Made by a program: the position numbers and the translations under genes. A stretch of 60,000 bases of DNA from Owenia fusiformis (taxonomy: Eukaryota; Annelida; Polychaeta; Sabellida; Oweniidae), in contig CAIIXF020000007.1 of NCBI GenBank assembly GCA_903813345.2, positions 24,169,564 to 24,229,563 of the forward strand, read 5' to 3'. Within the stretch, counting starts at the first letter, position 1; the number at the start of each line of letters is the position of its first letter. The notes under the pieces were generated by a model. The model did not search any database. It was not told where the DNA came from and was given only the letters and a program-made list of their open reading frames with translations. This document shows positions 22,076 to 32,286 of the stretch, one piece after another.

Positions 22076-25000
22076 ATGGCAACTTCCGGTTCAAAAATTT
22101 CAGAAATTTCTGAGCAATTAGATGGAAATGTTAACCAGAAGAAATATCTAGCGTTGAAAAAGAAGTGTGAACAATGTCAATTGGTAAGACAATATTTTGT
22201 GTAGTTATTTATAGACAGGCTTGACTTGCCAATATTACAACGGCATTTGTTTGACAGGCAGGCCTGTCAACTTGGGAACACATGAGTGAGTTACAATTCT
22301 TGCTATAGCTATGAAAAATACGTGCTGTCGCACATGTAATTAATTCTTACCTCATTGTATTCAGTGCTCTATTTTCTCCGTCCTAGTAAGTCCAAATATA
22401 GTGGATTTTGTGTCTACAGTGGGGAACATAAAGAATTACAAAAGCTATGAAAATTACATGCTGTCGCACATGTAATTAATTCTTACCTCAGTGTATTCAG
22501 TGCTCTATTTTCTCCATCCTAGTAAGTCCAGCTATAGTGGAATTTGTGTCCATAATGACTTTTGAAGTGGACATTCACATGTAATGCCGACTCTTCAAAT
22601 GTTGAGGTGATTTTGGAGCCAGATTGCGCCGCAATGTGGATTGGCTCCCAGAATGCAACATGACACATGCCAGCTTTCAAAATGCTGTTCGGCCATTTTG
22701 TAATCTGTCACGAGTAAATATGATGTTGCATTCTGGGAGTCAATCCTCCTTGGATCACAAACATGGCGATTAATGAAAACATTCGTTCGATTTGGTATAG
22801 GGATTTATCCATCATTTGCAGGTATGAAGCTTTGGATTCATTTATTGTGCTACTAAAGTGAATGGGATTTATTTTTCTACTGCTTGGGAGAGTTTGAGAC
22901 ACGAAACTTAGAATTTAGCTCATTATGACAACTTTTGATGGTTGAGTTTTATTTTTGGTCCACACTTTAATGACAAATAGGAACTTAAAAATTAGAAGTG
23001 GATGCCGACTCTTCAAATGTTGAGGTGATTTTGGAGCCCAATTACGCCACAAGGAGAATTGGCTCCCTGAATGCAACATGACATGTGCCAGCTTTCAAAA
23101 TGCCGTTCTGCCATTTCCCTCGAGTCACTGTTAAATTCTCTAAGTCTTGACTTAAGTATACTGAATAAAGTTGGTTTTACTATTTGACCATTTCATATGT
23201 GTTTTCATTAGAGGGTCATTTTCATGTTTACCTAATAACTTGGTGTACTCTTGACTCTGCCTCTGTCTTATGTGAATGTCCATAGGCTGGGTGTTTGTGA
23301 TTACATCCAATGCATCCATACTTGTTGTTTTGTAGCAGCCCGATGCTTTCAATAGTGCAAGTCTCTAGAGCTGTTGGTACTTTTCCACCGCAGCTCTATG
23401 TACTGTGGCTAAAAAAGAGCAACTATAGTCAACATTTGGTAATACAAGTGTCTTATAGAGATACACAAAAGCAAATTGAGTGCATCCTTTATTATTGCTA
23501 GTGAAATCTGCTATTCTTTTTAGGGCTGCAAATCCCTTTTTAGTCCTATCCTCTATATGTTCATTAAATTCTAGTTTGTCATCTAACATTAAGCCTAAGA
23601 TCTTTCACCTGTTTCAACTTTTATAGCTTTTGGTAAGTTGTTGTCATTTTTTGAAGGTGAAAATATCAGGGCTTTTGTTTTACTGTTGGTGAAACTCATA
23701 TTCCATTTAGAACACCAATCTTGTATTGATTTAATATCATTTTGTACAGTTTTTATGGCCTCTTCCAATGATTCATTTGAGGTCCGTATTATGATGTCAT
23801 CTGCATATTCTCCATATGCATATTGGATACCACAAAGAGCATCTGCCGTATATGAGTTACAGAGCTGTGGGCTGATCACAGCTCCCTGAGGTATACCAAT
23901 AATAGAGGTCTTGAGCAGTTGAGGGCTGTTGTGTACTTGTTACATTTTATTGAATAGCTCCTGTGTAGAATGTATTCAGTAATATAACACAGAAGCCTGC
24001 CTTTGACCCCTTTGTTCATTAATTTGTATAGGAGGCCCTCCCTCCAGAAAGCCTCGTAATCAATAGTTGTTGCTACAGTATACTTACTACAGTTCTAACC
24101 CTGTTGGATCTCTTGAATTAGTCTCATTATAATCTGTGAGCAGTTATGTTGTTCAAGAATCGAGATACGCTTCTTGGAAAGGTGAAATGATATCTAATAT
24201 CCCAGATGCGAGTAGATATAATCTTGATTTACATCATTAAAAAGTTTTGAAAAGAGTTTATCAACTTTGAAAATTTAATTTTCTTTGAAAATGTGACTTC
24301 TAGGTCGGGGAGATTCCCCATAGACCCCATGTTGTAAAACCACAAAAAGTGAAATACTGTATCTTTTCTTGTGTTGGGCAGATAATATTTTCTTTTACTG
24401 GACATATTTTTATTTGTATATCTATCAGATACATAAGGGTAATATGAAAAGTGAACCACTAAAACTGATGCATATTCAAGTTTAAGGGAATTTTGTAATA
24501 CCCTGCCATGTTAATTCCCCCGAATCAGCCACCTGGTGGCGAAACTGGTAACTACCTACTCACATCTGAGTAATTGCATTGCTCCCCAGCTGTATTTGCC
24601 TGGAGTTTTTATTGGACATGGGAAATCCTCACTTCACTAAAACTCATTTATTTATGGTCAAAACTGGAAATATAGTTCGACATTCGCCCCCAAAATGCAA
24701 TATGATTTTCGACGCCGTCTCGGTGCCGAATTTCGGTGCCGTTTCGGCACCAAATGGACTGACTAGTCCGGTGGCAAATTTTGGTGTCAAAAGATTTCGG
24801 TGCCGGACGGAACGGTGTCGAAACGGTGCCGGAACAGGTCCAAATTTTTTCGATGCCGAGGTGGCGCCGAATTATATTGGCTGTGTATATAGCTAGCCTA
24901 GTCATTTGTTCTACATTATATAATTTTGATTCATGCCCCCATGACCTTCTATGCTATTTTGCTGGAGAACCTGAGACTTGATGCATGGCTGAAAAATGCA

Positions 25001-28000
25001 TTTCTTGTATTTTTCAGAAAAATGAAAAGTTGGTTAATCGAATTTACCAGTGTAAAAGACTTGTAAAAAGATACAAAAAGGAAAGAAGGTAAGGAGTCAG
25101 GTCAAAAATAAAGATAAACAAGTAAAGATAGACAATCCTCCTATGTAGGGGTAGATCAGTGAAACAATCTCTTCAATAAAAGGTATACCGCAAATGTGAA
25201 CATTTGTGTGCCAAAACTGTTTGGTGAGTGAAATGTTCTTTTACCCCTCCCTAAAATTATAATTCATTATGTTTTTGACACAACCATTAAATGATATCTG
25301 ATAATACTGAAGTCAATATTTTCAAATAATCCTATACTCAGTTACCCTGATGCCTAAAGGTTTATTACTATCCTCTGAATAGAACAGGTAAATATATAGT
25401 TTTGATGCTGATATTGTATTAACTTAATATGAAATAAATGCAATGTTACTTATGAAGAAAGTTCTGATTGGATAGCTTGATTTTGATTGAGTTATTCTGA
25501 TTGGCTAGATAAAATGGTATTAAGGAGTAAATGAAGCTCTCTTTTCAACAGCAGTTTTCTAAGCCATCATGAATTAGTTTTAATTTAATATTTTTATCCC
25601 ATGGATAAGATGTGGCTAATTATATCTGTAGGTTTCTCACCAAGAGATTAGAGAGCTATGGAGACAATTACAAAGATGCACAGGTGCCAGCTGTTTGGGA
25701 GGTGTGTATTGTTCATAAATTATGTTAAATCTTGTGGAAACCATCTTAACAAGAGTGAGTTCAATTTATGTGCTATCATTCAATCGTAAGCTTGTTGATA
25801 TGTATGGTCAATGTCATAATGGCTAAACAAACACCAAGCATTGGTTCGGATTAATGATCAAAGCGTTAAGATGCATCTACATCTCCCAGTCTAGAAATAG
25901 CCATCATGATAAACCATGACATCTCAAATCTTCTCAGCCCTAAGAGTTTCAAGTGAAACAGAAAGATGCTATGAGTATCAGAATGAGAAATAGCAAGGAT
26001 ACCCTCATTGTGACCACTTATACTATTGCCTCTTTTAATTTTATTATATTACTTTTCTAGGAAAGTCAACTTCATCAGTTGTTACAACCTCCCCCACCCT
26101 ATAACAATAGTTCGTCCTCGAATTCAACTAAAAAGATCAAGTCCAAACCACAAACAATACAGCAGAGACTTGCTAAAGCTCAAAATGCAAAAATTGCCAA
26201 AAGTAAATCGGATCTTCCACCTAGTGCACCAAATTCATCTCCACCAAAACAAACACTGCCAGTAAAATCTGGCGGATCACAAAGTATTAAGACTTTAATT
26301 GCGCAACAAGCAGCTCAAAACAGTGTCCCAGCTAGTGGAGGAATCACATCCCATGTGGTTGAAAAGATAAAGAAAGAACAAGATATTGCAGTGCGGAGAG
26401 CTGGAAATGCCTTTGTGATATTCTGTCAGCAGTATCAGAAACCAATACAGGAGAAATTTTTCAAAGTAAGTTGAACACAGTTACTCTGCCAAAGATATAG
26501 TATTTCCTCAATATGTGTATTGATGTAATCTTGTCTTGTATTAAGCCTCTGAACCACCCTCCTATCTACCCCCTCTTGTGGGGTGTATTTGAGAGGGGTG
26601 TGCAAGTGCTTGAAGCAAGAATAGCATTTCTCCATCTATCTACCAGTTCATAGCCTTGCCCAAATCGGTATTTTTTTACTTATCTGACCTTGAATTATTA
26701 CCGCCTTGCACAATCTAATGCATCGCCGCTGATATTATGATAAGTTATTCAGCGGTCTCGAGATTTCTATAATTTCTACACTGTCAGCGGTATCGCTAAA
26801 ACGTATTGATAGGCAAGATTGCGTGCACACGACGTGTGACTTCAGGCTGATTGACCAATCAAAACATTATCAGGTTTACTTGCATAAACAAAGCAAACTA
26901 CCCATCTACGACTTGAAATTTTAGATGATCTGATCGAGTATTTCTTCAGAGTTACAATATATTCTGTAATTAAACGTACATTGGAGTGTAAGCAGGCATT
27001 AATATAAATTAAATCATGCGATTTAATGTTGATTTAAACTGAATTTGGGATGAAAATTCACAAAGACTTATTCCATATAGTTGTCGATCTGATTCAGTGA
27101 TTGATCGGAATCTCAGCCTTGGTCTAGCTATCATGTTTGATCATTTCAGAAATCTGTTCCACAGTTCTTGTTGAAAACTTCTCACCTCCGGGTATCCGAT
27201 CAATGCTCCCACATCCACTAAACTCTGATTGATCTTTTATCTGGTAAAATATTTGTATTTTCATAATGAATTGTGCAAGATTTGTTCGTGAAAAGTGTAT
27301 TTGTTTTGACTGTGCATAATAATGAGCCAACGCTGGAGGGCCGTTGTTGATTGGTCAAATTTACTGACATAAATATTTGGTCGGTAAAGCACGTGGCTTT
27401 TTCATTGGTACAAGGGGGTCATAATAGAAATCAAGATAAGTTAAAGAGACCAACTTGGGCAAGGCTAACCAGTTCATTTCAAGTTGACATAATACAGTTT
27501 GTGTCAGTTTCCTTATATAACTTTGGTATTTTAAGTTCAGCCTGGCATTTACATGTAAAAGAAAGAAGTATGAAACTTATTTATTCCTCAAATATCATTA
27601 AATGTCAGTCTCACATTCCAAATGATGTGGGCCAAGTAGTATTGACATTATGCTAGCTTACATGTACATGTAAACGTTTATTACCTAATGTATGTGTTCA
27701 TTTGCACTATTTAAAAAGTGGGAAAAATTAAATGAAAATTAAATGAAAACCCATGTATAATTTAGGACAATCAAAGGGATATGAACCAGCAGGAGTTGGG
27801 GGAAACCTTGGCTGAAATGTGGTCTAAAACACCAGAAAATGAAAAACAGGTAAGTGTACATATATACATCTATAGTGTATTGATAATATAATGTTTTGCT
27901 ACAGGTTCTCTTATATCTAATTTCCTTTTATCATACAATTTTACCCGATTCATGTAAATACAGGTATACTGTATTTTTATTTATTTAATATTTTACTTGT

Positions 28001-30138
28001 ATTGGGATCTTAAGTTAGCATTATTTTGAAGAACGTTAGACATGCACAATTACAGTCCTTAAGGGACTCATTTTCGCCTTCATGACCTTTATTTGCCTGA
28101 GTTAGTATGAAAGTTTAAGGAAAATAGTTGAACTGAGGTCCCTGTCCGGAAGAATCTATAAAGCCTATTCTATGAAAAATTGTGACTATACAAACAGTAA
28201 CTCTAATATTGATACATCGGAGTGTCTTTACACATCTCATTGGTTGAAGTCTTGAAGAACTTCTCCAAGGTGAACATCGAGTTTAAATTTGGGTGTAGTC
28301 ATGTTAGACATGAACCAATGAGAGCCAATGGGAGGTGATAAAAAGGAACCAATAAGGAGTCCATCTTAAAGTGGTTTTCAAGCTAAAATGTTTTACTGTA
28401 TATCAGCAGATTTACAATTTATTATCCCATCAAACGAAGTTCGGAGGGATATAGGGAACGCCTCCGTCCGTCCGTCCGTCCGTCCGTCTGTCCGTACGTA
28501 CGTACGTCCGTACGTCTGTCCGTCCGGGCAATAACTCAAATACCGTTGGCCCGATTTTGTTCATATTTTGTACACATATACCCTATGGAGGTAGAAGTTC
28601 TGCTCGAAAGCCGATTTTCAAAATGGCCACTCATTTCAAAATGGCGGCCATTTTAGTGCCGATTTTACAGTAATTTAGGTGCAGTATGTAAAACTGTAAT
28701 AGCAATATGTTTTAAATGTAAAAAAATTATAAAGGACTTTAATAGTGCTACAAATGTAGATATTAAAGAAGCACATGGCAGCCATCTTGAAAAATGGTGG
28801 CCTTTACTCGTCATTTTACAATTTTTGCTGTAACTCAAAAAATAGTGGAGCGATTTTGTTCATATTTGGTATGTGAATACTATAAGCGTTGCACACTGTC
28901 TAAAGACACTTTTGGTAGAAGGCGGCCATTTTGAAAAATGGCCGCCATTTTGACGTATTTTACTATAACTCGAAAAGTAGTGGAGCGATTTTGTTCATAT
29001 TTGGTATGTGAATACTATAAGCATGGCACACTGTCCTATGACACTTTGGGTACAAGGCGGCCATTTTGAAAATTTTTTTGAAAAATGGCCGCCATTTTAA
29101 CGTATTTTACTAAAACTCGAAAAGTTGTAGAGCGATTTTGTTCATATTTGGTATGTGAATACTATAAGCATGGCACACTGTCTATTTCTGATGACACTTT
29201 TGGTAGAACGTGGCCATTTTGAAAAATGGCCGCCATTTTAACATATTTTACTATGACTCGAAAAGTAGTAGAGCGATTTTGTTCATATTTGATATGTGAA
29301 TACTTTAAGCATGGCACATTGTCTAATAAAACTTTGGGGAGTAGTCGGCCATTTTGAAAAATGGCCACCATTTTTATGTGTGTTATTTTACAAGTACGTG
29401 TGCGATTTTTCAAAAATTTTAGAGGTGGCTACTTAAAAGCATATTATTTCTTCTGATGACAACATGGCTAGTGAGCAACCATTTTGAAAATGGTGGCCTT
29501 TCTGGTGTGTTGTTTTATGATATTTGCTATTCGTTTGTAAAAATGCCAGCCATTTCTGTTCGATGGGATTCGCTACGCTTTGGCGTTGCCGTTGTTCTGG
29601 TTGTATTCCAGATTTACTTGGAGCCCTATGAAGCCCATCACGGCATCAGATTTACAAGTTATTGTATTTCAAACTTACCCGGAGCTGTGAAGCCCTTCAG
29701 AGTTTCAATTTATTGTCTTCCAGATTTACCTGAAGCTGTATAAAGCCCGTCAGATTTACTATTTATTATATTTCAGATTTAACTAGAGCTGTATAAAGCT
29801 CATCAGATTTACAATTTATTGTATTTCAGATTTAACTAGAGCTGTATGAAACCCATCAGATTTACAATTTATTGTATTCCAGTTTTAAATAGAGTTCTAT
29901 GAAACCTGTCAGATTTACAATTTATTGTATTCCAGATTTATCTAGAGCTTGATGAAACCCATTAGATGTGCAATTTATTGTATTCCAGATTTACCTGGAG
30001 TTGTATGAAGCCCAGAAGGCTCAGAGGGCAGTGAAGTTAGACCAAGAGAAACGTGACAAACAAATGGCAGCAGTAAAAATACAACAAGTGAAAGAATCAA
30101 ATGAACTGAACGCTGCCATATCTGGCATTCCTTCATAG
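22076..30138 (+). CDS. TFPT: TFPT/INO80F-like protein with C-terminal HMG-box-like domain, complete
   Basis: TFPT is an accessory subunit of the nuclear INO80 remodeller. Exons: 22076-22183, 25018-25088, 25632-25701, 26061-26465, 27766-27849, 29989-30138; all joins keep frame and give 295 residues. Residues about 20-75 are a charged coiled coil. It contains KYLALKKKCEQ, NRIYQCKRLVKRYKKERRF and LESYGDNYK, the conserved TFPT core. Residues 84-195 are Pro/Ser/Gln/Lys-rich and probably disordered. Residues about 197-266 read like an HMG box: AGNAFVIFCQQYQKPIQEKF, then LGETLAEMWSKTPENEKQIY and LELYEAQK. This domain spans exons 4-6. ATG at 22076 is chosen because it opens the coiled-coil exon. Divergent from the alkylsulfatase gene, convergent with HAGH. 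Confidence 0.88.
22311..22545. repeat. Direct duplication, about 90 bp x 2 (TFPT intron 1)
   Basis: GTGCTGTCGCACATGTAATT followed by AATTCTTACCTCA and GTGCTCTATTTTCTCC occurs at about 22322 and again at about 22449, with few differences. Non-coding. Confidence 0.75.
22583..23117. repeat. Duplicated block containing two more copies of the CAAGGAGGATTGGCTCCC MITE
   Basis: ATGCCGACTCTTCAAATGTT plus GAGGTGATTTTGGAGCC and the MITE left end occurs at about 22583 and again at about 23000. The first copy is followed by the complete inverted end ATGTTGCATTCTGGGAGTCA (about 22723-22742). The second keeps only the left half. These are relatives of the element at 19572. Confidence 0.7.
23150..23925 (-). 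pseudogene. Decayed non-LTR retrotransposon, reverse transcriptase fragment
   Basis: On the - strand, IPQGAVISPQLCNSY is followed by the catalytic YADD motif (EYADDIIIRTSNES) and the thumb-proximal WCSKWNMSFTNSKTKAL. After a frameshift near 23592 it continues with LDDKLEFNEHIEDRTKK, a typical LINE post-RT block. Stops follow beyond 23365. No endonuclease or 5' part is present, so it is a dead 5'-truncated copy in TFPT intron 1. Clade not resolved (jockey/RTE/CR1-like). Confidence 0.8.
24237..24570 (-). repeat. Interspersed repeat, copy 2 (TFPT intron 1)
   Basis: Reverse complement of the family copy at 10400-10745. Shared blocks include AGATTCCCCATAGACCCCAT, the TATTTTCTTTTACTGGACAT block and ACTGGTAACTACCTACTCAC. 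Confidence 0.75.
24690..24880. repeat. Phrase repeat built on CGGTGCCG
   Basis: Irregular runs of TCGGTGCCG, CGGCACC and GGTGTCGAAACGGTGCC on both orientations. It is GC-richer than its surroundings. It looks like the same style of short-phrase expansion as at 19163 and 46059, with a different phrase. Intronic in TFPT. Confidence 0.6.
28430..29480 (+). mobile_element. GTCCG-headed element with tandem core (TFPT intron 5)
   Basis: Begins AACGAAGTTCGGAGGGATAT, then a GTCCGTCCGTCC/TACGTACG run. Tandem units of about 135-147 bp follow, each with GAGCGATTTTGTTCATATTT, TGGTATGTGAATACT and the palindrome GGCCATTTTGAAAAATGGCC. Repeat positions of GAGCGATT are about 28848, 28983, 29130 and 29271. No protein. 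The architecture of a distinctive end plus tandem core recalls pearl/Helentron-type non-autonomous elements of bivalves; that assignment is inference. Confidence 0.7.
29595..30013 (+). repeat. 53-bp tandem array, eight copies, each carrying the TFPT exon-6 acceptor
   Basis: The real exon start (TATTCCAG/ATTTACCTGGAG) is the last copy. Upstream copies end their AG (or AA) at 29611, 29672 (AA, lost), 29723, 29776, 29829, 29882 and 29935, with the real one at 29988. Six consecutive sites are spaced exactly 53 bases apart. Each copy includes about 25 bases resembling the start of exon 6 (ATTTACYTGGAGCTGTATGA). Because 53 is not a multiple of three and copies contain stops such as CATTAG, upstream acceptors would give truncated protein. 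Confidence 0.93.
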
Positions 30139-30300
30139 CAGTACTGTATCCCAATCAAGGATTATTGCCACATTCATTGGACACAAATTGCAGAATTCTG
30201 GTACTTGCCACAAAAGCAAGTCATGTTGACATAATTATGAGCAATTCATTTCACCATATATCACATCTATAACATCTAAATTCAATATGACATTGAATAA

Positions 30301-30713
30301 GGGGAGGCATCAAAAGTTCAATGTCTGATAGGAAACTAAATAAATCTAGTTTTGAGTTGGACCCCCCCCCCCTCCCCCTCAAAACTTAATACAATGAAAG
30401 TTGATCGCGGACTTTCACATGTTTTTGCGACTCAATTTGGACTTTTATGGGGGTAGTACTAGAACTTATTCATGATTCTTAAAACATATGCCAACAACAA
30501 TAGGCATAATATTCCATGTTGCATGCATATTTGTGAAGAAGGCATCTGGTAAAGTCTTTATTTTTAAACCATTCCAAGGCATTTCGAGTCGAAATTCCCA
30601 AAAATTCAAATGTTGAAATTTGTCGGATAGCAAACTGAAATAGCTTTGACCCCCTCCCCCCAAACTAGATTTATTTAGTTTTCTAGCAGACATTGATCTT
30701 TTGATGCCTCCCC
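30301..30713. mobile_element. 413-bp MITE with TAA target duplication, in or next to the TFPT 3' UTR
   Basis: Inverted repeats of about 70 bp start GGGGAGGCATCAAAAGTTCA and include TCAATGTCTG, AACTAAATAAATCTAGTTT and poly-C/poly-G tracts. TAA flanks both ends (30298-30300 and 30714-30716), as in PIF/Harbinger elements. It lies 163 bases after the TFPT stop and carries AATAAA at 30339-30344, which may serve as the TFPT poly(A) signal. Confidence 0.85.
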
Positions 30714-31228
30714 TAAGTAAAGCAATTTGATCAATTTTTCTTGCTAGACTGAGGATTACAAATTGCATGGTGTAGTTAATTTAAACACGGGCTTTCAATA
30801 GGGAAAGCCCATGTTTAAACAAAAATTACTACAACATGTAAGCAGTACCATTTCTTTAAGGTGAGTGTGCCGTGGGATGACTTTTGGATGGGTTTTAAGA
30901 AGTACAACCAAACTAATTAGACATATTATCCTACTGTGCCTTCCTTAATTTTCCATGTATTTCTCTTTGCTCAAGCTGAATAATTGATTGATGGGTGTGA
31001 TGACAAACTGAAATAATGTTAATTCTGAAGCATAAACAGGGTTTACTACTCACAGCTGCCACACTGCCAATAATTTTGCCCCACTGCCAATAATTTTTCA
31101 CTCTTACTTGGAACCCCGAGCTTACACCAATAGTGCAACACAATAATAAATGCTTCATAGTTCTGTTTAGTTTATCATGCAATTTTGCAATTTAATAACA
31201 CTGATGTTTAATATGAAAACTTTAAATG

Positions 31229-31450
31229 CACATCTTTTGTCATAAAATCCTTCTACCTCTCTCAGGATTGAGAATTAGGGGGACTTGTTATCATGTATCA
31301 TGGTATTGTCTCCATCAGCATTAGTTCTGTTTGGGCTTACACATCTTTTGTCATAAAATCCTTCTACCTCTCTCAGGATTGAGAATTAGGGGGACTTGTT
31401 ATCATGTATCATGGTATTGTCTCCATCAGCATCAGTTCTGTTTGGCCTTG
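31229..31450. repeat. 111-bp tandem duplication
   Basis: CACATCTTTTGTCATAAAAT starts at 31229 and again at 31340, followed by more than 95 nearly identical bases through CTCCATCAGCAT. It lies between the converging TFPT and HAGH genes. Confidence 0.9.
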
Positions 31451-31505
31451 CATCAAACCACACAGAGATGCCAATCCCAACCAAGGCTCCAATTCCCCTC
31501 AAACA
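31390..31505 (-). other. Possible orphan coding exon end
   Basis: On the - strand a frame reads RGIGALVGIGISVWFDARP then NRTDADGDNTMIHDNKSP and a stop, with a hydrophobic stretch resembling a membrane-segment C-terminus. The final part is also present in the duplicate at 31229. I do not recognise a family. No upstream exon on this strand could be linked because HAGH begins directly upstream, so this may be chance. Confidence 0.15.
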
Positions 31506-32189
31506 GTATTGGGGAGGTACATGTACATGTCTTTAAGTGTGGGGATTGGACTGAAGACTAGGAACATGCTGCAAAATTCTTAGCCTTTGGTAATTTACTG
31601 AATGAAACATTTATAGATTTTTGATTGGAAAAAATATAATATTTATTATTATATGAGCATTACGATTCATATACAATTTACTTTTGTACTTTCCATAATA
31701 CAATTGAGTGTTTTGTCCTGTGTCTATGTAGTGTCCAGGCATTAGATGTACATATGCATGTCAATCTTTGCAATAAACTGCCATTTTTGCTATAAAGATA
31801 AATAAATATTTGATTTTGTTCAATAACAAATGACAAACTTTAAGAACAGGCTACAAGGGATAAGCTAAATAAATTGATGTATGTCCAGATACATAATTAT
31901 TATATTTTGGAGGAGGGGGTAAAAATATGGTGTGCTAATATATTTAATATATTTTAATATATTTTCTAAGGAATAATGAATTACAACATAGTTTTCCTGC
32001 TTGAATCATTCCACATATATCATGCATACTAGTTGTACAGTATATAATTATTGACCTGATAAATTTTGTTTCTGGACATACATGAATATACATAGACTGA
32101 CATTCTGAATTTTCCCAAGCTATTAAAGTGTCCACTTTTTACCAGTTCTATTATTCTATGAGTGATTTCTGGATTTGCATTATTGTTTG

Positions 32190-32286
32190 TTAATAATTGG
32201 CCTTAAAACTATCCTTTTCACTGCGCAAAACTCCCATCACTTCAATAGAGGTTTGTTTCCCAGTATGCTTTTGTACATCTCCCTCT
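32190..32286 (-). CDS. HAGH: HAGH alternative last exon B (distal, tandem duplicate of A)
   Basis: Acceptor ATATTTCCAG and the same phase as exon A, 173 bases further downstream. It encodes [20 protein letters not shown] then [11 protein letters not shown] and TAA. Frame, splice site and the conserved EKDSFKA ending are intact. The changes from exon A are mostly conservative at the protein level. The flanking intron sequence is duplicated too (AAATAT..GAAA..TGTCAAAT). Confidence 0.85.
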
